Below, piece after piece: positions 1 through 8,000 of a stretch of DNA of 15,434 bases (its first letter is position 1; the number at the start of each line of letters is the position of its first letter). The notes under the pieces are model-generated. The model saw only the letters and a list, made by a program, of their open reading frames with translations. It was not told the origin of the DNA and did not search any database. This DNA comes from DASZZV01 sp035544835. GTDB lineage: Bacteria; Acidobacteriota; Thermoanaerobaculia; Gp7-AA8. The stretch lies in contig DASZZV010000465.1 of the NCBI GenBank assembly GCA_035544835.1, forward strand, positions 1-15,434, read 5' to 3'. The position numbers and the translations under genes were made by a program.

Positions 1-17
1 GAACGCCGAAGGCGTTC
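1..17. repeat. Short perfect hairpin at window edge
   Basis: A 7-bp perfect stem (GAACGCC / GGCGTTC) with a GAA loop starts at the first base and may be cut by the window edge. It lies three bases from the GTAG-type hairpin at 21-42, just past the 3' end of the YdeI-family gene. The two stacked GC-rich stems could stop transcription arriving from that gene, but no U-run follows, so a canonical intrinsic terminator is not shown. Confidence 0.5.
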
Positions 18-20
18 CAC

Positions 21-42
21 GGCGCGCTCTGCGCGCCCCTAC
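21..42 (-). repeat. GTAG-headed REP-like hairpin, copy 1
   Basis: Read on the minus strand this is GTAG followed by a 7-bp perfect stem (GGCGCGC / GCGCGCC) with an AGA loop. The core GCGCGCAGAGCGCGC is identical to the hairpin at 9458-9472. A GTAG or GGAG tetranucleotide next to a GC-rich palindrome is the hallmark of REP elements mobilised by REP-associated tyrosine transposases; that link is inference here, because no transposase gene is in the window. The TAG of GTAG (39-41) is also the stop codon of the adjacent YdeI-family gene. Confidence 0.6.
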
Positions 43-653
43 GGAGTGGATCGCTTTTCCAGCGTGTACTGCGCCAGGCGCCGTTCTGCGGCGGAGTCGT
101 CGATGAGCAGCTTCAAACGGCGCGCCCGCGTTTCGAGACGCTTCGCGCTGACGACCCAGTAGATGGCAACGCGGCGGTACGAGGGTGCCTGACCGCTGAA
201 GTACTTCCAGGCTTTTCTGTTGGACTGAAACTCCTTTTCATCATCGGGATCGAGCGTCCGTGGCGCGTTTTCGTAAGCATAGATGGACGACCTGTCCTCT
301 CGCCGCCGTTCGAAAGCGCGCACTCCGGCCGGTTCCATCCGCCCCAGGCTCGTGAGCTCGGCAACGCGACGGATGTTCACCGCGCTCCAATTGCTGGTTG
401 GCTTTCGCGGGGTGAAGCGAATGGAGTAACTGACCTCATCGATCCGCTTCCGCACGCCGTCGATCCAGCCGAAGCAGAGTGCCTCATCGACCGACTCGGG
501 CCACGTCATCGACGGGCGGCCCGAGTCCTTCTTGTAGAAACCGACCAGCAACTCCGACTCCGTGGCGTGATTCTTTTTCAACCACTTCCGAAAGGCGGTG
601 GGATTCGCGAAGAACGTCGCGCCCCCGGCGACGCCCCCTTTCTCAATTCTCAA
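39..653 (-). CDS. YdeI/OmpD-associated family protein
   Basis: This 204-residue protein matches the YdeI/OmpD-associated ('bacteriocin-protection') family in pattern and length. The N-terminal half carries the family signature: FxxWLKKNHA at about 21-30, VGFYKKDSG at 37-45, then DEALCFGWIDG (56-66) and TPRKPTSNWSAVN (81-93). The C-terminal OmdA-like part (about 130-190) has YRRVAIYWVVSAKRLETR and ends with the usual basic tail. There is no signal peptide or membrane segment, so it is probably cytoplasmic. Its biochemical activity is not established and the bacteriocin name reflects family annotation only. The predicted start is TTG at 651-653, overlapping the TGA of the upstream HugZ-like gene (650-652), which suggests translational coupling; the Shine-Dalgarno is weak. 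The stop codon lies inside a GTAG-type repeat. Confidence 0.85.
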   Translation of the reverse strand: MRIEKGGVAGGATFFANPTAFRKWLKKNHATESELLVGFYKKDSGRPSMTWPESVDEALCFGWIDGVRKRIDEVSYSIRFTPRKPTSNWSAVNIRRVAELTSLGRMEPAGVRAFERRREDRSSIYAYENAPRTLDPDDEKEFQSNRKAWKYFSGQAPSYRRVAIYWVVSAKRLETRARRLKLLIDDSAAERRLAQYTLEKRSTP

Positions 654-1423
654 TTCGTCTTTTCCCGCGCCTCTCTAGTCATCGTCACGAGGATGCGTCG
701 CGCATCGGCGGGGGAGCGCGCCTCTTCCGGAAAGTCGATCCGCACCGGCACCGATCCCTCTCCTGTCTCGGCGCGGACATCGAAGCCGGATTGGTCGCAG
801 CTCGTCATCGTCACCAGCGACGACTCGACTGCTGCGAATCGCCGGGCTATGAGTCGAAGGGCCTCGGCATGATCTCTGTTCATGTGCTCGATGATTCCGT
901 CAACGTGCTCGGCTAAAGGGTCAGGCTCCGCCTTCTGGAAATCACTCGTCGTCACCCATCCCATCACACCGAACCCGCCCACGTAATAGAGCTCCTCGGA
1001 TTTGAATCTGTAAAAGCCGAAGTCGCCGAAATCGACCCAGCGTTCCGCCTCGGGATGCCTGTCCAGGTAGCGCTGACGAATCTGAGGCGTCGTCTCCACC
1101 GGTGTCACGCGCCCGATCAGCGTCAGGCGTTCGGCCGACAGCGGATCGTAAGTTCCACCCGAGAGTGTGACCAGCAGACTGGCGCGATCATCCTTCAGGA
1201 TGTTCTGGGTGTGGATGGCCATCCGGCTGATGAGAAAGAGGGGAGAGATGTCGTCGACGGCGTAGGGCATCACCGAGGTGAAGGGCCAGCCGCGATGCCG
1301 GACTGAGTTCGTCGCCAGTGCGCCTTGCCGGCCTCGCATCAGCAGCGTTCTGCTCCGGGCAGCGAGATCGGGTATCTCCCCGCCGGGCGGCTTTGTGTAT
1401 CCACGTCCATGATCGTCGTTCAT
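650..1423 (-). CDS. HugZ-like pyridoxamine 5'-phosphate oxidase-fold protein with DUF2470
   Basis: This 257-residue protein has a split-barrel flavin/heme-binding fold (PNPOx-like) at about 18-150 and a C-terminal DUF2470 domain at about 172-250 with the hallmark HMNRDH (180-185). The combination is that of HugZ-type proteins. In characterised members a histidine of the DUF2470 region binds heme for oxygenative breakdown; many homologues remain of unknown substrate, so a role in heme or flavin chemistry is inferred. The frame is open to 1570, but I place the start at ATG 1421-1423. GAGAAGG (1431-1437 on the complement) sits 7 bases upstream, and the extra 49 residues do not resemble the family and would run into the UBP gene's promoter region. 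The gene leads a two-gene unit with the YdeI-family gene and is divergent from the zinc-finger gene. Confidence 0.82.
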   Translation of the reverse strand: MNDDHGRGYTKPPGGEIPDLAARSRTLLMRGRQGALATNSVRHRGWPFTSVMPYAVDDISPLFLISRMAIHTQNILKDDRASLLVTLSGGTYDPLSAERLTLIGRVTPVETTPQIRQRYLDRHPEAERWVDFGDFGFYRFKSEELYYVGGFGVMGWVTTSDFQKAEPDPLAEHVDGIIEHMNRDHAEALRLIARRFAAVESSLVTMTSCDQSGFDVRAETGEGSVPVRIDFPEEARSPADARRILVTMTREAREKTN

Positions 1424-1430
1424 CGCGCAA

Positions 1431-1437
1431 CCTTCTC
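1431..1437 (-). promoter_or_regulatory. Ribosome binding site that fixes the HugZ-like start
   Basis: On the complementary strand GAGAAGG stands 7 bases before the ATG at 1421-1423. It supports this internal start over the longer reading frame beginning at 1570, which has no comparable site. Confidence 0.55.
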
Positions 1438-1571
1438 GCACATCGGGTCGGGAAGCAAGCAGGCTCAGGATGCGACTGTCAGCCACGCTTCGCTGCGGCT
1501 CATCTACGCGGGATTGAGTATCCTGTTTCGGCCCTGAGACGATTCGATCGGTCAGGCCAAGGGAGGTCACG

Positions 1572-1829
1572 ATGTCTGCAGAATGCGAACACCTTCTTAC
1601 GAGTCACGATGTCCCGGCGCGATCAAAGGGTTGTGAAGAATGTCTGCAGACCGGTGACCGTTGGGTCCAGCTCCGACGATGTCTCGAGTGCGGACACATC
1701 GGCTGCTGCGACTCATCGAAGAACAAACACGCCACGAAGCACTTTCGGGGCGTTGGGCATCCCGTGATTCAGTCCTTCGAGCCCGGCGAGTCGTGGAAGT
1801 GGTGTTATGTGGATGAGGTTCAAGGCTAG
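1572..1829 (+). CDS. UBP-type zinc finger domain protein
   Basis: An 85-residue protein made up almost entirely of a UBP-type (ubiquitin-hydrolase-like) zinc finger. The candidate ligands appear in family order: C5 and H7, C21 and C24 (CEEC), C37 and C40 (CLEC), C45, then H53, H57 and H63, with the typical RRCLECGHIGCCDSS core and GHPVIQSFEPGESWKWC end. The eukaryotic version binds ubiquitin C-termini. Stand-alone bacterial versions are common but their role is unknown, so I assign none beyond zinc binding. The start has a strong site, GGGAGG at 1561-1566, 5 bases upstream. The stop is 9 bases before ansA on the same strand, so the two are probably co-transcribed. Confidence 0.87.
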   Translation: MSAECEHLLTSHDVPARSKGCEECLQTGDRWVQLRRCLECGHIGCCDSSKNKHATKHFRGVGHPVIQSFEPGESWKWCYVDEVQG

Positions 1830-1838
1830 CTCACAACA

Positions 1839-2858
1839 ATGAATCGCAAGCGCGTCTACGTCGCCTATACCGGCGGCACCATCGGCATGGTTCGAACCGC
1901 GGCTGGCTACACGCCTGAGCGCGGGAACCTGCAGATGCAACTCGATCGGATGCCCGAGCTGCAGCACGAGTCGATGCCTGAGGTGGAGTTGCACGAATAT
2001 GCGCCGCTGCTCGACTCAGCCAACATGACGCCGTCGCAGTGGCTGAAGATCGCGAACGACATCGCCGGGCACTACGACGCCTTCGACGGTTTCGTCGTGC
2101 TGCACGGGACCGACACCATGGCTTATACGGCCTCGGCACTTCCATTCATGTTGAAAGGACTCGGCAAGCCGGTGATCATTACCGGATCGCAAATACCGCT
2201 CTGCGAAGTCCGCAATGACGCCCGTGGAAATCTGATCACGTCGCTCCTCATCGCCTCGACCTGCGATATCCCCGAGGTGACGCTCTACTTCGGAGGGAAG
2301 CTGCTGCGGGGGTGCCGGGCCGTGAAGGTCAGCGCTGACGGCTTCGCCGCTTTCAACTCGCCGAACGAGCCTCCACTCGGGACAGTCGGCATCGACATCG
2401 AGATCAATTGGCCGCTGGTGCGCCGGGAAGAAGGACGAGGACGTTTCGAGGTCGAGGAATTCGGAACATCGATCGTCAGCACTCTTCGCCTTTTCCCCGG
2501 CATCTCGTCCGAGCTGGTGCATAACGTCCTGCGTCCGCCGCTGCAGGGGCTGGTCATCGAAGCCTATGGCGTGGGCAACGGGCCCGATCAGGACAAATCG
2601 TTTCTCGACGCATTGCGAGAAGCCACGGAGCGTGGCGTCGTGATCGTGGCCTGCACGCAATGTACTGCAGGGATGGTCGAGATGACCGAGTACGCGACAG
2701 GCTCGGCCCTGGCGGGCGCCGGCGTAATCAGCGGCGCCGACATGACCGTCGAAGCGGCACTCACGAAACTTTACTACCTACTGAGTTGCGGCAAACCGGT
2801 AGAGGACGTTCGGGAAGCGATGCAGCAAAATCTCCGCGGAGAACTGAGCGAGAGGTGA
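1839..2858 (+). CDS. ansA: Type I L-asparaginase
   Basis: A 339-residue cytoplasmic-type (type I) L-asparaginase that hydrolyses asparagine to aspartate and ammonia. No signal peptide is present. The first signature YTGGTIGM gives the nucleophile T14, with Y24 behind it. The second, VVLHGTDTMAYTA, gives T91 and D92, and K163 lies in CRAVKV. To my knowledge these fall at the same numbers as in E. coli AnsA, and the length matches the family. GSQIP followed by VRNDARGN, typical of the AnsA subgroup, is at 116-131. The start is ATG nine bases after the zinc-finger gene, with only a weak AAGG-like site inside that gene's end, so expression may depend on coupling. It ends 22 bases before a repeat-filled gap convergent with the transpeptidase gene. 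Confidence 0.94.
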   Translation: MNRKRVYVAYTGGTIGMVRTAAGYTPERGNLQMQLDRMPELQHESMPEVELHEYAPLLDSANMTPSQWLKIANDIAGHYDAFDGFVVLHGTDTMAYTASALPFMLKGLGKPVIITGSQIPLCEVRNDARGNLITSLLIASTCDIPEVTLYFGGKLLRGCRAVKVSADGFAAFNSPNEPPLGTVGIDIEINWPLVRREEGRGRFEVEEFGTSIVSTLRLFPGISSELVHNVLRPPLQGLVIEAYGVGNGPDQDKSFLDALREATERGVVIVACTQCTAGMVEMTEYATGSALAGAGVISGADMTVEAALTKLYYLLSCGKPVEDVREAMQQNLRGELSER

Positions 2859-2879
2859 CAGATGACGGCAAGAAAGAAG

Positions 2880-3026
2880 CTTGTCATCCTGAGCGATAGC
2901 GAAGGATCTTTGGTGACATGGCAGGGTGTGAATTGGTGATTTCCTCCCATGCCACCAAAGATCCTTCGGTCGCATTCACTCCCTGCCGACCCTTGACCCT
3001 CGCGCCTGCTCCCTCAGGATGACAAG
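2880..3026. repeat. Composite inverted-repeat element A, copy 1
   Basis: A 147-bp element bounded by CTTGTCATCCTGAG (2880-2893) and its perfect complement CTCAGGATGACAAG (3013-3026). The short arm continues as GCGAAGGATCTTTGGTGACATGG (about 2899-2921). The other arm holds the complementary CCATGCCACCAAAGATCCTTCGG (2948-2969 region), followed by about 45 extra bases before the terminal repeat. The same short-arm/long-arm layout, with a related insert, recurs at 8165-8307 in the opposite orientation. It has no coding capacity, so it is a MITE- or REP-like non-autonomous repeat. Lying between convergent genes, the RNA hairpin could act as a bidirectional terminator or 3'-end stabiliser (inference). 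The rest of this gap (2859-3066) shows nothing else. Confidence 0.8.
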
Positions 3027-3066
3027 CTCCCCGGACTACCGGCAACTTCTCTTCCCGGAGCCCGGC

Positions 3067-3756
3067 TCAGAAGATGTACACCGGCGTTCCTACCGCGGTC
3101 TCTTTCCAAATCACTTTTAGCATTTTGTCGCCGACGCGAACGCAGCCGTGCGAGGCCTTGTTGCCGATCGAGCGGGGATCGTCCGTTCCGTGAATCAGGA
3201 TGCTGTCGCCGAGGTCGAGGGCGTAACGGCCGAGCTTTCCCTTTACCTTGCGGCTGGGATCACTCGCCGGGGGGATCCGCTTCTTCTCCTCGACGTAAGC
3301 CCAGTCGGGTTTCGTCCAGACCGGGTCCTTCACCTTGTTCCGCACGAGGTGCAGTCCTCGGGGGGTGCGAAAGAGCCACTGGCGCTGTCCGCGTTTGATG
3401 AGCGTATCCATCCCGGTTGCGACCGGTGCCTTGTCGACGAGTACTCCGTCGCGGAACAGGTAAAGCCGATTCTTCCCAACATCCACCGTAATGAGGATAC
3501 CGATCGCTGGTGCATCAGGAGGCAGCCCCTCGGTTGGGAAAGAGCGGACCCACTCATCGCGGAAGGCGCGAAGCTTCTCCGCCTCGGACAGCTCCACAAC
3601 CTCCGGCATCGGAACAACGACTTTCCGAGGCACGACGATACTCGTCAGTGATGGCGGAGGAGTGGGAGGTGGAGACAGCAGTCGGATGTCGTCTGCCGCG
3701 ATGAAGGAAGCGGGCAGAAGAAGAGAAAGCGCAAGGAGGGTCGATCGCAGGCTCAT
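3067..3756 (-). CDS. Secreted L,D-transpeptidase, YkuD family
   Basis: A 229-residue protein with a signal peptide (basic MSLR, hydrophobic stretch 6-19, cleavage near A20/A21), a proline-rich linker (29-51) and a YkuD catalytic domain at about 84-229. The active-site elements are HGTDD (189-193) and SHGCVR (202-207), with catalytic C205 and H203. YkuD enzymes form 3-3 peptidoglycan cross-links or attach lipoproteins to peptidoglycan in the periplasm; which one applies here cannot be told. No LysM or other peptidoglycan-binding domain is visible. The Shine-Dalgarno (GAGAAA) is modest. The gene is convergent with ansA and is separated from the upstream CDF gene by repeat element B, so it is probably its own transcription unit. 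Confidence 0.92.
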   Translation of the reverse strand: MSLRSTLLALSLLLPASFIAADDIRLLSPPPTPPPSLTSIVVPRKVVVPMPEVVELSEAEKLRAFRDEWVRSFPTEGLPPDAPAIGILITVDVGKNRLYLFRDGVLVDKAPVATGMDTLIKRGQRQWLFRTPRGLHLVRNKVKDPVWTKPDWAYVEEKKRIPPASDPSRKVKGKLGRYALDLGDSILIHGTDDPRSIGNKASHGCVRVGDKMLKVIWKETAVGTPVYIF

Positions 3757-3818
3757 GTTTTCTCAAGTGTCTTTACAGCAATGAGCGGACCATGACTGTC
3801 TCGCGCGGGAGCCCTCTT

Positions 3819-4003
3819 CCCTCTCCCCGGCGGGGAGAGGGTGGCGCCGCAGCGCCGGGTGAGGGGCGTAACGGTCTCGCGATTCCGTGCGAGGGCACGA
3901 TAGTGTGGGGTTGTTGTTTCAGCGTGTCAAACCTCAGGCAGCGTCATCGTTTGGCCCCTCACCCGCCGCTGCGGCGGCACCCTCTCCCCGCGGGGGAGAG
4001 GGG
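3819..4003. repeat. Long inverted repeat element B (CCCTCTCCCC/GGGGAGAGGG type)
   Basis: Two roughly 49-base arms (3819-3867 and 3954-4003) are near-perfect complements: each holds a CCCTCTCCCC..GGGGAGAGGG palindrome plus GCGCCGCAGCGCCGGGTGAGGGGC or its complement. They are separated by 86 bases of unremarkable sequence. The arms themselves also fold as small hairpins. No gene is seen in the 313-base gap 3757-4069 that this element dominates; the short plus-strand frame crossing it has repeat-driven composition. Similar repeats are very common in many bacterial genomes. It could stop transcription leaving the CDF gene before the transpeptidase gene (inference). Confidence 0.78.
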
Positions 4004-4069
4004 AGACTGGTTCGCCACATTTTCGGTCTATAACAAAATACTGCGGGTTGGGCCTTCATCGGGTGTTCA

Positions 4070-5062
4070 TCAGCTCTCCTGGTCTTTCGGTCTCGTGTCG
4101 GAACGATAGGTGGTCACATCAAGGAAGACATCGGCCACGAACGGAGATGCGGCGCGAAGGGCCTGGTCGACATCATCCATGGCCCGAGTCAGTTCCTCGA
4201 TCTCGAGGTCGGACCGAGGATGGATCCGGGCGGCGACGATCACCTCTTCAGGCCCGATGTAGACAGCATGCAACGAAAGCAATTCCTCGACCGCGGGCGA
4301 GGCCGCGACCATTCGCTGCAGTTTCTCGAGCTCGTCGGCGGGAAGTGATCGACCGACCAGAAAGTCGGCCAGCGGTCGTGCCAGCCCGAACGCTGTGGCG
4401 CCGAGAAGAACACCGATCAGCAACGCGGCAATGGAATCCGGCTTGTTGTTGCCGGTCACGTGGCTGGCGAGCAGGCCGCACGCAGCGAGGATCAGTCCGA
4501 GGATTGCGGCGCCGTCCTCCACGACAATCGCGCGCAAGATCGGATCGCTGGAGCGAAGGAGATGATGGATGACACCTCGGCCGCGCTCGCTCGCTTCGCG
4601 ACGCGCCTGCCGCACGCTCTGCACGAGCGAGGTGCCATCGGCGATGAACGCAATCGCGAGGACGACGGATGCGGAGGTGGCCGGTACACTGTGGCTCGCC
4701 CGGCTGAGCTCCCGCAAAGCCATCGCCACTGAGAGACATCCTCCCAGGAGGAATGAGGCAATGGCCGCCATGAAGGCCCAGAGAAACCGTTCCCGTCCAT
4801 GACCGAATGGATGATCGGCATCGGCTGGGCGTTTTGCTCGCCGCAGGGAGATGCCGAGCAGCACTTCGTTCAGAGAGTCGGCAAACGAATGCGCTGATTC
4901 GGCCAGCATCGCCGTCGAGCCGGAGACGATGCCCGCGACCAGCTTGGCGACACTGATCACCACGTTCGCGGCCAGGGCGATGAAGATGGTGCGCACCGTC
5001 TCGCCCCGGGCCATGTTCCGAATCGCCGCCCTCGAGCGACGCTGCTGGAGACTTCGCAACAT
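4070..5062 (-). CDS. Cation diffusion facilitator family transporter
   Basis: A 330-residue inner-membrane metal/proton antiporter of the CDF family. Six hydrophobic segments lie at about 24-46, 50-70, 93-116, 130-148, 178-200 and 208-226, followed by a cytoplasmic domain (about 235-320). TM2 holds ESAHSFADSLNE with H58 and D62. The loop HPFGHGRERFLWAF (84-97) resembles the SLC30A9-like branch, and TM5 carries VEDGAAILG (E182, D183) where the second metal-site acidic residues are expected. The metal is probably Zn2+, Co2+, Fe2+ or Mn2+; the sequence alone does not decide. The start is ATG 9 bases after the RND pump stop, with a poor Shine-Dalgarno, which points to operon membership; Met17 is a possible alternative start. 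Confidence 0.92.
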   Translation of the reverse strand: MLRSLQQRRSRAAIRNMARGETVRTIFIALAANVVISVAKLVAGIVSGSTAMLAESAHSFADSLNEVLLGISLRRAKRPADADHPFGHGRERFLWAFMAAIASFLLGGCLSVAMALRELSRASHSVPATSASVVLAIAFIADGTSLVQSVRQARREASERGRGVIHHLLRSSDPILRAIVVEDGAAILGLILAACGLLASHVTGNNKPDSIAALLIGVLLGATAFGLARPLADFLVGRSLPADELEKLQRMVAASPAVEELLSLHAVYIGPEEVIVAARIHPRSDLEIEELTRAMDDVDQALRAASPFVADVFLDVTTYRSDTRPKDQES

Positions 5063-5071
5063 GCCGGAAGC

Positions 5072-8000
5072 TTACGTGGTGACGGCTGTCGGGACGAGCT
5101 CTCCGCTCTCCTCCCCTTCGCTCGCCTCGCCCGGCCTGCGCGTGCGGGCGACCAGGACGTAGATCGATGGGACGACGAACAGGGTGAATATCGTGCCGAT
5201 GATCATGCCGCTGACCAACATGATGCCGATGCTGTTGCGCGCACCTGCGCCGGGACCGTGCGCGAAGACGAGGGGCAGGTGACCGACCACCGTTGCGGCC
5301 GTGGTCATGAGGATGGGGCGCAGTCGCGTTCCCGCGGCCTCGATTACCGCCGTCAGTTTGTCCCGCCCCTGCTCCTGGAGGTGGTTCGCAAACTGGGTGA
5401 TGAGGATTCCATTGCGCGACACCAGTCCCACCAGCGTGATGAGTCCGACCTGACTGTAGATGTTGATCGACGTCAATCCCAGGAAAGAGAACATCAGCGA
5501 TCCTGACAGCGCCAGCGGAACAGAGCCGGCCAGGATGATGAAGGGATCGCGGAAGCTCTCGAACTGCGCGGCCAGCACCAGATAGATCAGGATCGCCGAC
5601 AGCAGGAACGTCCCGAGGAACTTGCTGCCCTCGGTTCTCAGCTGACGGGACTCGCCGGCATAGTCGACGGTGAACCCACGCGGTAGGATCTTTTTCGCCT
5701 CATCCTCGAGAAAACGAAGGGCTGAGTCGAGCGAGACACCTGGCGGAATGACTCCCTGGATCCGAACGGCGTTGAGTTGCTGGAAACGCTTCAGCTCGCG
5801 AGGCTCGGTGGAGGTCTCGATGGTGGCAAAAGTCGACAGCGGTACGAGCTTGCCATTTGGACCTGTCACATTGATGTCCTTGAGCTGATCGGCAGTAAGC
5901 CGCTCGCTCCGCTTGATCTGGGGAATCACCTTATAGCTCCGCCCCTGAATGCTGAAACGGTTCACGTAATTGCCGCCGAGCAGGATAGAGAGATCGCGGC
6001 CGGCCTGGGCCATGTCGACTCCCTGCGAGCGCAGCTTGTCGCGGTCGAAGACGACCCGCGCCTGCGGCTGGTCGAATTTCAGGTCGGTGTCGGCGAACAT
6101 GAACTTGCCGCTCTTGAATGCCTTTCCGACCAGCTCATTTGCAAACTCGGAGAGTCGCTGCGGATCGGCCGTCGACGCGATCACGAAATCGACCGGGAAA
6201 CCCTGGGCGCCGGGCAATGCCGGAGGTACGAGCTGGATGACCCGGATCCCAGGAATCTTCGACGAGGCCATGGACGCTTCGACCTGAAGCTGCGTCGTCG
6301 TTTTCTTTCGTTCATCGGACGGCTTGGTGACCATTCCCCCGAATCCGCCCGTTGGAAAAATGATCTGGAACGTGGCGTTGGTCTCGGGGAAGGAACGGTA
6401 GACCTGGTTGACCTCCGAGGCGAAAAGCTTGGTCTGATCGAGCGTCGAGTTCGCCGCCGCCTGCATGATGCCGAAGACGATGCCCTGATCCTCGGCGGGC
6501 GCGAGCTCCTTCTGCGAGAACATGTAGAAAGGGATGATGAGCGCGACCACGATTGCCCAGAGCGTGAGCACGACCGGGCGATAGCTGAGCGTCGACGACA
6601 GCGCACCGGTATATCGGTTACGAAGAGCATCGAAGCGTGCGTTGATCCAACCGGCGAAACCATGCTCGGTGTCTCCGGAGCGCAGCAGCCTGGATCCCAT
6701 CATCGGCGACAACGTCAGCGCTACAAAGCCGGAAACGATGACCGCGCCGGCCAGCGTGAAGGCGAACTCGCGGAACAGCGAGCCGGTGAGACCACCCTGA
6801 ATTGCGACAGGCGTGTACACCGCGGCCAGCGTGATGGTCATGGCGATGATCGGTCCGATCAGCTCGCGGGCCGCATCCAGAGCCGCTCGCATCGGAGGCT
6901 TGCCCATGTGCAGATGCCGCTCGACATTCTCGACCATGACAATAGCGTCATCGACGACCAGCCCGACCGAGAGCACGATGGCCAGGAGCGTAAGCAGGTT
7001 GATGGTGAAGCCGAACACGTTCATCAGCAGCACTGCGCCGATGAGCGAGATCGGAATCGCGACCACCGGAATGATGACCGCACGTACGGAGCCGAGGAAA
7101 AGGAAGATGACAAGAATGACGATGAGCAGCGTCTCGGTCAGCGTCTGCAACACCTCTTCGATGGCGTGCTGGATGTAGAGCGTCGAGTCGTAGGGGATAC
7201 CGCTCTTCATTCCCGCCGGCAGTTGCGCCTCGATCTCCGGCATGGCGGCGCGAACCCGTTTCATGACGTCGAGCGTATTCGCCGTCGGGAGTGCCCAGAT
7301 TCCCATGAACACGGCGGTCTGGCCGTTGAAGTTGACCTCGGAATCGTAGGTTGCGGCGCCGAGTACGACATCAGCGATCTCGCCAAGGCGAACGACGTTA
7401 CCGCCCGCTTCCTTGACCACCATCTGCCGGAACTCATCGGCCGTCTTGAGATTGGTGTTGGCCACCAGGTTCACCGATGTCATCGTTCCCTTGGTGCTGC
7501 CGAGAGCGGAGAGATAGTTGTTCCTGGTCAAGGCATCGCGAACTTCGGAGGGTGAGATGCCGAGCGATGCCATGCGTTCGGGCTTGAGCCAGATGCGCAT
7601 GGCGAAGGTTCGATCGCCGAAGATATCGGCGCGCTGAACGCCGCTGATGGCACTCAGCTTTGGTTGCACGACACGAGTCAGGTAGTCGGTGATCTGATTC
7701 TGATCGAGATCTGACGACGAAAAACCGAGATAGGCCGCCGCAAACTGGCTGTCCGAGGTCTCTAAGTTGATGATCGGTGCCTCGGCCTCGGGTGGCAAGT
7801 CGTTGCGCACCTGCGCGACCTTGGACTGAATCTGAGTGAGCGCGGCGTTGGTGTCGAAATTGAGATTCAGGTGAACGGTGATGGTGCTTACGCCCTGGGC
7901 GCTGGATGATTCGATAAAATCGATTCCGTCGGCGCTGGCGATCACGCGCTCGAGCGGAGTGGTGATGAATCCGCGAACGAGATCGGCATTGGCTCCGACG

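Noticed and set aside
1424..1570. N-terminal extension of the HugZ-like protein
   Set aside because: The extra 49 residues do not resemble the family and there is no Shine-Dalgarno at the far start; the ATG at 1421-1423 has one.
3792..4109. A 105-residue plus-strand open frame in the gap before the CDF gene
   Set aside because: Most of it is translated inverted repeat B, and its end overlaps the CDF gene antisense; no ribosome binding site or family resemblance.
5777..7555. A 592-residue plus-strand open frame
   Set aside because: It lies wholly antisense to the RND pump, whose domains and motifs are clear. Its charged, repetitive composition (runs of D, R, H, E, Q) is the usual shadow of a GC-rich gene.
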